Shown here: one piece after another, positions 46,332 to 55,410 of the stretch
How positions within the stretch are numbered: position 1 is the first letter of the stretch
How the letters are laid out: every line of letters starts with the position of its first letter
Origin: JAGTVG01 sp963820995
Lineage (GTDB): Bacteria > Bacteroidota > Bacteroidia > Cytophagales > Cyclobacteriaceae
Length of the DNA: 64,000 nt
Reading direction: 5' to 3'
Assembly (NCBI GenBank): GCA_963820995.1
Contig: CAWGCL010000012.1
Coordinates: 135,706-199,705 of the forward strand
Made by a program: the position numbers and the translations under genes
The notes under the pieces: model-generated
Databases searched by the model: none
What the model saw: only the letters and a program-made list of their open reading frames with translations
Told to the model about the DNA's origin: nothing

Positions 46332-49172
46332 ATGAAATATTTCAAGTTTTTTCTACTAGTATTTTTGTTTCTTAATTATGCCTGTGCACAAAAATCCACA
46401 AACACGATCAACCTTGCCGGCACCTGGAATTTCAGGATTGATTCGCTTAATCAAGGGATAGATGGGGAATGGTTTAATCAAACCCTTCCGGAATTGGTTA
46501 AGCTGCCTGGATCTATGGCAGAAAACGGTAAGGGTAATGATATATCTGTGAATTCAAAATGGACTGGATCTATAGTAGACAGATCCTGGTTTAAGGATGA
46601 AAAATACGCCAGGTACAGGGAGGAAGGCAATATTAAGATCCCATTCTGGTTGCAGCCTGTAAAACATTATATAGGAGCTTCCTGGTATCAAAAGGAAGTA
46701 GAATTTCCCTCTGACTGGGAAGGGAAATATATTGAACTCACCCTGGAGCGGCCGCACTGGGAAACACAAGTCTGGGTAAATGATCAAAAGGTGGGAATGA
46801 AAAACACCCTTGGAACAGCACATATATATGATCTTACAGAAATTACAGAACCAGGAGCCAATCGCATTACCATCAGAGTAGATAATAGTATCAAGGATAT
46901 CAATCCGGGTATAAATTCACATAGTGTTTCTGAACATACACAATCCAATTGGAATGGGATAGCTGGTGACATTTCACTAAACTCAAGCCCGACAATTTTT
47001 CTGCAGGATCTTAAACTATTTCCCGACATAAAGAAAAAAGAAGTGGTTATTAAGGCCACGATTAGGAACAAAACCGGTAAGTCTCAAAAAGTAAATATAG
47101 AAGTCCAGGCTCATTTAAAAGGTGGATCAGGTGTCGATGACATTCCTGCTTTGACTAAAGAGATTGAAATAACCGACAATAAGGAAATCGACATCAAATA
47201 CCCAATGGGCGATTCCCCAAAGCTCTGGGATGAATTTCAACCGAATATATATTCAGTGAGCGTGATACTGGAATCTTCCGAAGGATCTGATCATAAAAAG
47301 AAAGACTTCGGCATGCGTGAATTCAAAGTACAAGGAACACAATTTGTCATTAATAACAGGCCTCTGTTTTTGCGCGGCACTCTGGAATGTGCCATCTTTC
47401 CCAAGACAGGATATCCTCCTACTCAGGTAGATGAATGGAATCGGATATTAAAGATGGTCAAAGCATATGGATTAAACCATATGCGATTTCATTCCTGGTG
47501 CCCTCCGGAAGCAGCATTCGAAGCCGCAGATAAGCTTGGTGTCTATTTACAGGTGGAGTGTTCCAGCTGGGCGAATCAGGGATCTTCAATTGGCGATGGA
47601 AAGCCAATCGATCAGTGGTTATACAAAGAGGCAGAACACATATTAAAGGCTTATGGTAACCATCCCTCCTTCTGCATGATGGCATATGGCAATGAGCCTG
47701 CCGGTAAAAACCAGTCTGAATTTCTGACTGAGTTCATTGGACAATTAAAAAAGGAAGATCCCCGCAGAGTATACACTGGCGCTGCTGGATGGCCCTATAT
47801 TGAAAGTGTCGATTATTTCAATGCACCCGAAGCCCGCATACAGGGCTGGGGACAGGAATTAAACAGCATCATCAATAAAGAACCACCGCGGACAAACTAT
47901 GACTTTGAGGAAATCATTAAAAATGTGTCGATGCCTTATGTGAGCCATGAGATAGGCCAGTGGTGCGTATATCCTAACTTCAGGGAGATAGAAAAATATG
48001 ATGGTGTGCTAAAAGCCAGGAATTTTGAAATTTTTAAGGAAACGCTTGAGGAGAACCACATGGCACACCTGGCAGACAGTTTTCTTCTGGCTTCAGGAAA
48101 ATTACAGGCTTTATGCTATAAAGCGGATATTGAAGCTGCTTTAAGGACAAAAGGAATGGCAGGATTCCAGCTTCTTGACCTGCATGATTTCCCAGGACAG
48201 GGTACAGCCCTTGTAGGGGTACTGGATCCTTTCTGGGAAGAAAAAGGATACATCTCCCCTGAGGAATACAGTCGTTTCTGTAATCAAACTGTTCCTCTTG
48301 CACGATTTAAGAAAAGAATTTTTACTACAGGAGAAAATATTGAAGCCAGTATAGAAGTAGCACATTTTGGACAAATGCCATTGGAAAATGTTCAGCCATC
48401 CTGGTCATTGGGTTCAGTTAATGGTGAAATAGTTGCAGAAGGTAAACTCCCTCAACAGGATATCCCAATTGGGAATGGCCTAAAGCTGGGTGAGGTTTCA
48501 GTTAGCCTGGAAAATTTTCAAAAAGCAGAGAAATTGAATCTGTCAGTCGAAATTGAAGGTTTTTCTAATAGCTGGGATATCTGGATTTATCCAGTATTGG
48601 AGGGTGGGATTCTGGATGACCAGGATATCATGGTAGTTCGGGATCTAAATAAAAAAACCATAAAATTCCTGGAAGATGGTGGGAAGGTCTTGTTTATTCC
48701 CCAAAAAGGGAGCTTAAAAGATGAATATGGTGGTGATATAGGTGTTGGCTTTTCAAGTATATTCTGGAATACCGCCTGGACAGGAGGTCAAAAACCACAT
48801 ACCCTCGGCATATTATGTAATCCGGATCATCCTGCACTGGCTGAATTTCCTACCGAATACCATTCAAACTGGCAATGGTGGGATGCTATGACACATTCCA
48901 ACGCCATTAACCTGGAATCATTTTCGCCGGAACTAAAACCAATAGTACGTATCATCGATGACTGGTTTACAAACAGGCCGCTGGGCCTGATCTATGAAGT
49001 AAAGATTGGGAAAGGCAAACTCATTGTATCGGGAATTGACCTAATGAAAAACATAGACGCCAGACCTGAAGCAGAGGGGCTTTTATATAGCATGTACTCT
49101 TATATGCAAAGTGATGCGTTCAATCCGGAGATTGAACTTCAGATATCACATATATTAGACATGTATAAATAA
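46332..49172 (+). CDS. GH2-family glycoside hydrolase, exported
   Basis: I start at the ATG at 46332, which gives a signal peptide (KYFKFFLLVFLFLNYACA) and about 946 residues; codons upstream are open but unlikely. Domains in order: sugar-binding jelly-roll (about 30-210; SWYQKEVEFPSDWEGKYIELTLERP in part), immunoglobulin-like domain (about 220-340), TIM barrel (about 345-640) and a C-terminal extension of about 300 residues. The GH2 catalytic pair is visible: acid/base Glu455 in MAYGNEPAG and nucleophile Glu540 in VSHEIGQW. The family includes beta-galactosidases, glucuronidases and mannosidases; I cannot choose one. It starts a run of three glycan-active genes on the + strand with gaps of 12 and 33 bases. 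Confidence 0.9.
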   Translation: MKYFKFFLLVFLFLNYACAQKSTNTINLAGTWNFRIDSLNQGIDGEWFNQTLPELVKLPGSMAENGKGNDISVNSKWTGSIVDRSWFKDEKYARYREEGNIKIPFWLQPVKHYIGASWYQKEVEFPSDWEGKYIELTLERPHWETQVWVNDQKVGMKNTLGTAHIYDLTEITEPGANRITIRVDNSIKDINPGINSHSVSEHTQSNWNGIAGDISLNSSPTIFLQDLKLFPDIKKKEVVIKATIRNKTGKSQKVNIEVQAHLKGGSGVDDIPALTKEIEITDNKEIDIKYPMGDSPKLWDEFQPNIYSVSVILESSEGSDHKKKDFGMREFKVQGTQFVINNRPLFLRGTLECAIFPKTGYPPTQVDEWNRILKMVKAYGLNHMRFHSWCPPEAAFEAADKLGVYLQVECSSWANQGSSIGDGKPIDQWLYKEAEHILKAYGNHPSFCMMAYGNEPAGKNQSEFLTEFIGQLKKEDPRRVYTGAAGWPYIESVDYFNAPEARIQGWGQELNSIINKEPPRTNYDFEEIIKNVSMPYVSHEIGQWCVYPNFREIEKYDGVLKARNFEIFKETLEENHMAHLADSFLLASGKLQALCYKADIEAALRTKGMAGFQLLDLHDFPGQGTALVGVLDPFWEEKGYISPEEYSRFCNQTVPLARFKKRIFTTGENIEASIEVAHFGQMPLENVQPSWSLGSVNGEIVAEGKLPQQDIPIGNGLKLGEVSVSLENFQKAEKLNLSVEIEGFSNSWDIWIYPVLEGGILDDQDIMVVRDLNKKTIKFLEDGGKVLFIPQKGSLKDEYGGDIGVGFSSIFWNTAWTGGQKPHTLGILCNPDHPALAEFPTEYHSNWQWWDAMTHSNAINLESFSPELKPIVRIIDDWFTNRPLGLIYEVKIGKGKLIVSGIDLMKNIDARPEAEGLLYSMYSYMQSDAFNPEIELQISHILDMYK

Positions 49173-49184
49173 AACTTTATCAAT

Positions 49185-50615
49185 ATGCGAAAGATCTTGG
49201 CATACCTTTTTCTGCTAGTCATTTTGACGGTGGCATGTATAGACCCCGCGCCGGAATCTGTAATAGTAGATATTGATATAACCAAAACAAAAGGCGCCAT
49301 CAGAGCTTTGAATGGTGGGAACCTGGGCCCTGTCTGTCATTTAAAAATGCTTGATATGACAGAAGAATTCATGGACCTGAACATACCGGTTATTCGTACC
49401 CATGATGTTCCCTGGTTCAGCATGCCCGCAGTAGATATCCATACAATATTCAAAGATTTCAGACTTGACCCCTATGATGAAAACAATTATGATTTTCGGC
49501 AGACTGACGATTACATTGCTTCTCTCATAGCAACAGGAGCAGATATAGTATACAGGCTGGGGGAAAGTATTGAACATTCTGAGAACAAATATCATATCAA
49601 CCCTCCGGAAGATCTTGAAAAATGGGCGGCAATTTGCTCAGGAATTATACGTCACTATAATAAAGGCTGGGCCCAGGGCTACCATTATGATATAAAATAC
49701 TGGGAAATTTGGAATGAGCCGGATATCCGCCCGGCGTGCTGGACCGGGACTGATGAAGAGTTCCTGGATCTTTACAAAACTGTAGCGCAAAAAATAAAAA
49801 GTGAATTTCCAGAGGTAAAGGTTGGAGGTCCGGCAATGGCGCACCCGATCGATGTGCAGGATAGCATATCCATACCCACTGATTTTACAGATAAATTCCT
49901 TTCGATGTGCAGGGACAACTCCATACCTCTTGATTTCTTTACATGGCATATGTATGGAGATGATCCCGTCAACTCAGGACATAGGCCCGGGCATGTTCGT
50001 AAAATGCTTGATGCATATGGGTTTACAGATACAGAAAGCCATATGAATGAATGGAATTATATCCCCGATAATAACTGGAACGCACTTATGATGGAGCAGG
50101 GTACCATTCGGAAGGAGGCTTATACAAAGCAGAGCGGAATACGGGGAGCGGCTTTTGTCGCCCAGGTGCTTATGTTACTTCAGGATCAACCAATTGATGT
50201 CGCAAATTTTTATACCACGACGGCCGGATTATTTGGAATTTTTTCTGAATATGGCGAACGTCAGAAAGCTTACTTTGCACTTAAGGCTTTTGCAGAATTG
50301 CTCGAAACACCGAAAAGAATAGCTTTAGAATATGATAAAGAAGATGGTCTGGTATTCTGTGCCGGGATAAATGAAGATCATTCTGAAATTTCTGTTATGT
50401 TGAGTAATTTCCATAAGGAAAATAGAACGTTTCAATTAAGATTCACTAATTCTGATTTTATGCTTCCATCACAATACGAGTTGTATGTTATCGATGATTC
50501 AAATAATATGTCACTGGTTAAAGAAACATTGATTAAAGGAATCGATGAATTTCAGATCAAGGAGACGATGAACGGCCCTTCTGTCTTCCTGATAAAAATA
50601 CGAAGTACCAGGTAA
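49185..50615 (+). CDS. GH39-like (clan GH-A) glycoside hydrolase lipoprotein
   Basis: This 476-residue protein has a lipoprotein signal (ILAYLFLLVILTVAC, Cys18), a (beta/alpha)8 barrel and a C-terminal beta-sandwich. Acid/base Glu178 is in YWEIWNEPDIRP and nucleophile Glu289 is in SHMNEWNY. The first strand reads IRALNGGNLGPV and the early PVIRTHDVPWF is typical of GH39 beta-xylosidase/iduronidase-type enzymes. GH39 is the best fit, but other clan GH-A families (GH5, GH30, GH79) share this pattern. It starts 12 bases after the GH2 gene and is followed after 33 bases by a sialidase-fold gene, so the three form an operon. Confidence 0.82.
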   Translation: MRKILAYLFLLVILTVACIDPAPESVIVDIDITKTKGAIRALNGGNLGPVCHLKMLDMTEEFMDLNIPVIRTHDVPWFSMPAVDIHTIFKDFRLDPYDENNYDFRQTDDYIASLIATGADIVYRLGESIEHSENKYHINPPEDLEKWAAICSGIIRHYNKGWAQGYHYDIKYWEIWNEPDIRPACWTGTDEEFLDLYKTVAQKIKSEFPEVKVGGPAMAHPIDVQDSISIPTDFTDKFLSMCRDNSIPLDFFTWHMYGDDPVNSGHRPGHVRKMLDAYGFTDTESHMNEWNYIPDNNWNALMMEQGTIRKEAYTKQSGIRGAAFVAQVLMLLQDQPIDVANFYTTTAGLFGIFSEYGERQKAYFALKAFAELLETPKRIALEYDKEDGLVFCAGINEDHSEISVMLSNFHKENRTFQLRFTNSDFMLPSQYELYVIDDSNNMSLVKETLIKGIDEFQIKETMNGPSVFLIKIRSTR

Positions 50616-50648
50616 TCGATCACCGGATAAGATTTTAATTATTATGCG

Positions 50649-51974
50649 ATGAAAAAAAAATATTCCAGGCGTGAATTTGTGAAGAATAATTCTATGATCG
50701 GCCTGGGTGCGTTCGTGCCATTTGATATGGATTCACACAAACAGGTACAATTGAACAGCAGTTCAGGTACTTTTTCAGAAATTGACCATATAGAAAATGA
50801 GATTATACTGCATGGCCGTAAAAATAACCAGGCATGGTTTGAGCCAGCTATTGGAGTAATACCGGGCGATGAGCAAAAACTTCCACAGGTATTCGTCAGG
50901 GCAACACTGCTGACAGGAAATGATATTGGCCCACAGTTATATCTTAAAACTGATGATCTTGGGAAGTCATGGTCAAATCCAATTCTGTGTCAAAACTGGT
51001 TTAAAGTTCCTTTGGAAGATGATGTGTTTGAAGAACCCTGGTTTGGTTTTTTCTATCATAAATTCAGCAAGAAGTTCCTGGCTTTAGGTTTTACGCATTT
51101 TGTGCAAGATAGCGGGAAATATAATGGTAACATCCAAAAGAACGAAGCTCATTATAATGCCCCAAACCTGAAAAAAGGTATTGTCTATTCTTTATGGAAT
51201 CCTGACAAGGCAGATTTTACACTCTGGAAAAGAATGAATTTACCTGAAAACCTCTTTCTGGGCATATATCAGAATGGTCAGTTTCATGAAATGGAGGATG
51301 GCACCATTCTTATACCTGGTTATTACTTTGACAATCCTGGAGGTATTGATGCAAAGAATAAATATTCGAAGGTTACGGTATTGAGATGCAGGTTTGATGG
51401 TAAGGAATTGAAATTAATTGAACATGGAAGCATTCATACTGTAGAAGAGAACAGGGGATTGCATGAACCTTCAGTGGTATATTTTAAGGGAAGGTATTAC
51501 ATGACCATCAGGCATGACCAAAGAGCTTATGTAACCTCCAGTGAAAATGGATTACAGTATGATGATTTAAAAGTCTGGCATTTCGATGATGGAGGTATTC
51601 TTGGCAATTACAATACGCAACAAAAATGGCTGAAGCATAACGATACATTATACTTAGTTTATAACCGGGAAAGTGAATTGAACAATGGGGTTTTCCGAAG
51701 TAGAGCACCCTTGTTTATAGCTGAAGTAGATGTAGAAAAAATGGTCGTTCTAAGAAAGACAGAAAGAATAGTTTTTCCTGAAAAAGGTGCAAGAATGGGA
51801 AATTTCAATGTTGTTAATGTGCTGGATAAGGAATCATGGGTTGTGACCGGGGAGTGGCTTCAGGGTAATTTTTCTGATTCAAAAGAAGGGCAGCGGTTTT
51901 GGCTTGGTTGGGACAATGTTAACTATTTACAATATATTGGCGATTTATTATTGGCCAGGATTACTTTTATATGA
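50649..51974 (+). CDS. Sialidase-fold (six-bladed propeller) exported protein
   Basis: This 441-residue protein has a twin-arginine-like start (KYSRREFVKNNSMIGLGAF). It contains an Asp-box (LKTDDLGKSWSNP, about residue 100) and other blade motifs such as GLHEPSVVYFKGRYYMTIRHD and YVTSSENGLQYDDLK. This places it in the exo-sialidase superfamily; many Bacteroidota members are not sialidases but other glycosidases or lyases. I see the Arg-rich and Glu residues expected of the fold (ENRGLHEP; YNRESELNNG) but cannot confirm a full Arg triad. It is the last gene of the GH2/GH39-like operon. A diverged copy of the sequence for its last residues lies just past the stop codon. Confidence 0.75.
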   Translation: MKKKYSRREFVKNNSMIGLGAFVPFDMDSHKQVQLNSSSGTFSEIDHIENEIILHGRKNNQAWFEPAIGVIPGDEQKLPQVFVRATLLTGNDIGPQLYLKTDDLGKSWSNPILCQNWFKVPLEDDVFEEPWFGFFYHKFSKKFLALGFTHFVQDSGKYNGNIQKNEAHYNAPNLKKGIVYSLWNPDKADFTLWKRMNLPENLFLGIYQNGQFHEMEDGTILIPGYYFDNPGGIDAKNKYSKVTVLRCRFDGKELKLIEHGSIHTVEENRGLHEPSVVYFKGRYYMTIRHDQRAYVTSSENGLQYDDLKVWHFDDGGILGNYNTQQKWLKHNDTLYLVYNRESELNNGVFRSRAPLFIAEVDVEKMVVLRKTERIVFPEKGARMGNFNVVNVLDKESWVVTGEWLQGNFSDSKEGQRFWLGWDNVNYLQYIGDLLLARITFI

Positions 51975-52003
51975 AATAGGTGATTTGTTATTGGCCGGGA
52001 TAA
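51939..52003 (+). repeat. Imperfect 25-base direct repeat across a stop codon
   Basis: The 25 bases at 51939-51963 (encoding IGDLLLAR) recur at 51979-52003 with four mismatches, offset by exactly 40 bases. The stop codon of the sialidase-fold gene (51972-51974) lies between. Read in its own frame the second copy encodes IGDLLLAGISLKRKKRF, and three of the four differences are silent. Confidence 0.6.
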
Positions 52004-52106
52004 GCTTAAAAAGAAAAAAAAGATTTGTTTATGCGGCGGATTAACTTGAAATGAAGAGATCCAGTTTTATTTAAATTTGATATCAGATCGCACCAATATA
52101 TATATT

Positions 52107-52132
52107 TTCATCAGATAATATCATCTGATGAA
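52107..52132. repeat. Perfect 10-base inverted repeat
   Basis: TTCATCAGAT (52107-52116) and ATCTGATGAA (52123-52132) flank a six-base loop, 48 bases upstream of the hydrolase ATG at 52180. No U-run follows, so it could be an operator for the hydrolase gene or a message-end hairpin for the operon upstream. Confidence 0.5.
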
Positions 52133-52179
52133 GGGAATAATGATCTGTTGGGATCATTTAAGATTCTAATTTATTGAAC

Positions 52180-52974
52180 ATGTCAATACTTAAGATCTTC
52201 CTTTTTATCCTGTTGGCCTACCTCTTTATTTGCGGGCTGATCTACCTGCTCCAGGAAAGGCTTATCTTCTTCCCGGAAAAACTGAGAAGCGATTACCGAT
52301 TCGAATTTCCCGGGGTTTTCGAAGAAATAAATATCAGCATGAAGGATGGGGTACTTCTGAATGGGGTCCTATTCAGATCCAATTCTTCTAAGGGGTTAAT
52401 ATTTTATTTGCATGGCAATGCGGGTTCTTTGAGAGGATGGGGTGAAATTGCGACAACATATACAAACCTGAATTATGACCTTTTTATGCCTGATTACCGG
52501 GGATATGGTAAAAGCGAAAGCAGAATCCAGAATGAGGAACAGATTTTCGATGATATGCAATTAGCGTATGATCATATGAAGCAATATTATCCTGAAGATA
52601 AGATCATCATATTAGGTTATTCTATTGGAACAGGTGCCGCTACCAAATTAGCTTCGACAAATCAACCCAGCTTATTGATTTTACAGGCGCCCTTTTACAG
52701 CCTTATTGATATAAAGAATCGATATTTCCCAATTATTCCCGGATTTCTTCTTAAATACAAGTTTGAAACACACAAATACATTCAAAACTGTAAAATGCCA
52801 ATTGTAATCTTCCATGGGGATAAAGATGAAATTATCTATTTCGGATCATCATTAAAACTCAAAGAATTGATAAAGGAAAACGATAAACTTATTCCCCTTC
52901 GTGGCCAGTACCATAACGGAATGAGCGTCAATATTCAATATCTTGAAGAACTGGAAAAGATCTTAGCCGATTGA
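52180..52974 (+). CDS. Membrane-anchored alpha/beta hydrolase (BEM46/ABHD13-like)
   Basis: The ATG at 52180 is preferred over the TTG two codons before. The protein of 264 residues starts with a membrane anchor (LKIFLFILLAYLFICGLIYLL) followed by ERLIFFPEKL, typical of this family. The oxyanion stretch is FYLHGNAGSLRGW, the nucleophile Ser is in ILGYSIGTGAA (GxSxG), the acid is in IFHGDKDEI and the His in GQYHNGMS. Relatives are esterases or peptidases of unknown substrate facing the periplasm or cytoplasm. The gene stands alone. Confidence 0.88.
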   Translation: MSILKIFLFILLAYLFICGLIYLLQERLIFFPEKLRSDYRFEFPGVFEEINISMKDGVLLNGVLFRSNSSKGLIFYLHGNAGSLRGWGEIATTYTNLNYDLFMPDYRGYGKSESRIQNEEQIFDDMQLAYDHMKQYYPEDKIIILGYSIGTGAATKLASTNQPSLLILQAPFYSLIDIKNRYFPIIPGFLLKYKFETHKYIQNCKMPIVIFHGDKDEIIYFGSSLKLKELIKENDKLIPLRGQYHNGMSVNIQYLEELEKILAD

Positions 52975-53124
52975 TTTCCTTTGAAAAAATTCAACATTCA
53001 GAAAACCGGTTCAGGACCGTATTTACACGGTTTGGCATGACAGTCATACAACTCTGCAATTCTTATTTTTTTATTTTATAATAAGTGCTGAATTTTAGTA
53101 CATCATCGATAAAACATTAAGCAA

Positions 53125-53661
53125 ATGGAAAAGACTCAGTATGATTTCTTGACGTTCACCTGGCGGATCACCGCAGCGCATGTCATCACCTATTTTATTG
53201 CCGGTATTCTGGCATTTAATCTTTTTAACTATGCCGAGGTATTTGCAGAAGGGGATATGGCCGTCTTGATGAAGCCGGTTGACTCACCCTGGGTAATGGC
53301 CGGAACGGCCCTCAACATATTTCGCGGGATCTTGTTTGGTATAGTGTTATGGCCCTTTAGAACTGTACTTCTGGAAACGAAATATGGCTGGCTATACCTC
53401 TTTGGACTGTTTTTCGGTTTGGCCATTCTTGGCACTTCTGGTCCTGCACCCGGATCCTTCGAAGGAATGATATATACCAACTTTCCTGTCCTGGACCAAA
53501 TTATAGGACTCCGTGAAACAGTATTCCAAACTTTGCTGTTTTCATTAATTGTCTTCTTCTGGTATAAATACCCAAAAAAGATCTGGACCATTCTTTCGAT
53601 CCTTATTGTCGTTTTATTACTGATGATGATTACAGCAGGGCTCCTGGTCACCTATACCTGA
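53125..53661 (+). CDS. Hypothetical integral membrane protein
   Basis: This 178-residue protein has about five hydrophobic segments: VITYFIAGILAFNLFNY, IFRGILFGIVLWPF, YLFGLFFGLAILGTSGPAPGSF, TLLFSLIVFFWY and IWTILSILIVVLLLMMITAGLLV. No charged catalytic motif is seen. I recognise the general look of uncharacterised Bacteroidota membrane proteins but no named family. It has its own spacer upstream (about 150 bases) and converges with a TPR gene 35 bases away. Confidence 0.75.
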   Translation: MEKTQYDFLTFTWRITAAHVITYFIAGILAFNLFNYAEVFAEGDMAVLMKPVDSPWVMAGTALNIFRGILFGIVLWPFRTVLLETKYGWLYLFGLFFGLAILGTSGPAPGSFEGMIYTNFPVLDQIIGLRETVFQTLLFSLIVFFWYKYPKKIWTILSILIVVLLLMMITAGLLVTYT

Positions 53662-53696
53662 GGATTCAGAATAGCAGAGATAGATTTTCCTGCAAT

Positions 53697-54059
53697 TTAT
53701 TCATAGTATTTCGGATTGGTAAAATCAAACACTGTAGAATGATTTGATTTTTCATTAGAAATAATATTGAGCTGCTTTTTAACGTATTCAGGATCCAGCT
53801 CAATTGCTTTGCTGTAATCTTCGGCAGCTTTTTCACATTCACCAGCAATCAGATAGGCCTGAGCACGATGCAAATAAGCGTCGACTATTTTTTGCTTTTT
53901 TTCAATAGCCTCCGAAAAGGAATGAATCGCATTTTCAATATCCAATTCCGTTAAGTGAGATTTTCCCTGGTTAATATAATCTGTATAGACTTTTCCGTAT
54001 GTCTCCATACTGAAAATAGACAGTCCAATTATGGCAATGTATATATTTAACTTTCGCAT
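53697..54059 (-). CDS. Small exported TPR protein
   Basis: This 120-residue protein has a signal peptide (KLNIYIAIIGLSIFSMETYG) and about two TPR units: DIENAIHSFSEAIEKKQKIVD (first) and CEKAAEDYSKAIELDPEY (second). TPRs bind other proteins. Nothing around it suggests a partner. It is short for a TPR protein but ends naturally and has a 190-base spacer upstream. Confidence 0.78.
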   Translation of the reverse strand: MRKLNIYIAIIGLSIFSMETYGKVYTDYINQGKSHLTELDIENAIHSFSEAIEKKQKIVDAYLHRAQAYLIAGECEKAAEDYSKAIELDPEYVKKQLNIISNEKSNHSTVFDFTNPKYYE

Positions 54060-54253
54060 GGCTTTTAATTTTAATGTTATAACATCAATAACCAGTTATT
54101 TACCAAAATGTTTGATTACTTTAATGAAATCTTATATAATCATGACTTTATAAAGTCCGGTAGGGAATCTGGTATTTTTAGTGATCGAATATAAACCTTT
54201 ATCTCAATAAATTATGGATTGTTACCATGATGAGGGGTATCATATCAATCAAT

Positions 54254-55144
54254 TTACTGGTATAATCTGACCCAGTCAACGATCATATCAATAGGGAGTT
54301 CCTCAGGATTTGTGATCTTCCCTGGCCAGCTGCCTTCCAGTTGCTGATCGAGAAACAAGTAGAACGGTTGGTCAAAAGGCCATTGGAATGTCCCTGCCCC
54401 ATTGACTTTCGGATATTCATATGATTTGATACCATTAATAGCATATACCAGCTTATCGGGATACCATGAAACACTATAGACATTATAATCGTCCGGTTTG
54501 ATTGGAGCTTTAGCATATCTTTGGGGTTCCTGTTGCTTGTACGTTATGGTCCAATGGTTATGCGTGGTCTGGTAAGCTGAATCTTCATGGTTCAATCGTT
54601 CCATGATGTCCATTTCACCATTGTGTTGATCCGGATAGATCTGTTTCTCTGAAAGCATCCAGATGGCTGGCCATGCGCCATGTGCCGGCTCCAGTTTGGC
54701 CCTGATCTCTATCCGGCCATACTGAAAAGCAAACTTGTCCCAGGTATATATACCCCCAGTCAGGTAAGGTCTCGGATCTCCATTGATCGTATCCTCATTG
54801 ACCATTCCCCTCAAGTAGATATTGTTATCGTCAAAGTTGACCACCCTGGGATCTTTGGCCGTGATATACCTGAAACATCCCAGGTTTTCCTGCCAGCGCT
54901 CGACAGGTAATTTCCATTGCGGGGAAGTAAAAAGTCCTATTCTGGTCCAATGAGTTGTATCCAGAGTACCCTGGTCAAATTCATCTTCCCAGACAAGTTC
55001 CCAATCCGTATTTTCATTCCTGCGGTCTTCCTTTTGCACAAACATATAGCCATCTACGATTTTATAAGGTTTATTATAATCTGAACAACTTGTTATTGCT
55101 AGAAATACTAAAAGAATTGGGATAAAGAGTTTGTATGTTTTCAT
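54254..55144 (-). CDS. GH16-family glycoside hydrolase lipoprotein (laminarinase/agarase-like)
   Basis: This 296-residue protein has a lipoprotein signal (LFIPILLVFLAITSC, Cys20) and a GH16 jelly-roll. The catalytic motif is NGEMDIMERL: Glu177 nucleophile, Asp179 and Glu182 acid/base, the E-x-D-x-x-E form without a bulge residue pattern that I can assign firmly. AHGAWPAIWMLS, FAFQYGRIEIRAKL and DWVRLYQ at the C-terminus are typical. GH16 enzymes cut beta-1,3 or beta-1,4 bonds in laminarin, agar, carrageenan, porphyran or lichenan. Marine polysaccharide use is a fair guess with the sulfatase at 368, but the two are 53 kb apart. Confidence 0.92.
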   Translation of the reverse strand: MKTYKLFIPILLVFLAITSCSDYNKPYKIVDGYMFVQKEDRRNENTDWELVWEDEFDQGTLDTTHWTRIGLFTSPQWKLPVERWQENLGCFRYITAKDPRVVNFDDNNIYLRGMVNEDTINGDPRPYLTGGIYTWDKFAFQYGRIEIRAKLEPAHGAWPAIWMLSEKQIYPDQHNGEMDIMERLNHEDSAYQTTHNHWTITYKQQEPQRYAKAPIKPDDYNVYSVSWYPDKLVYAINGIKSYEYPKVNGAGTFQWPFDQPFYLFLDQQLEGSWPGKITNPEELPIDMIVDWVRLYQ

Positions 55145-55410
55145 AGGATAAGCATTTACATTTTTGCCTGGAAGTTCCGATTTATGTTATGTACTTTTTA
55201 TTGTACTAAAATATAAGCTAAATTATTTCTATTATACTTTGTGATGAAGAATAGTTCTTCGACACGTCTTTCCTCTTATATTGGTATACAATTTGATTTT
55301 AATATCAAATCCCAACTATAGCAGTATTCTTATATTTCTACAGATAAAGATTGAAAAAAATGACTTTTCATAAAAGATGCCTTCTTCCTTAATGCCCTCT
55401 GTATCATGCC

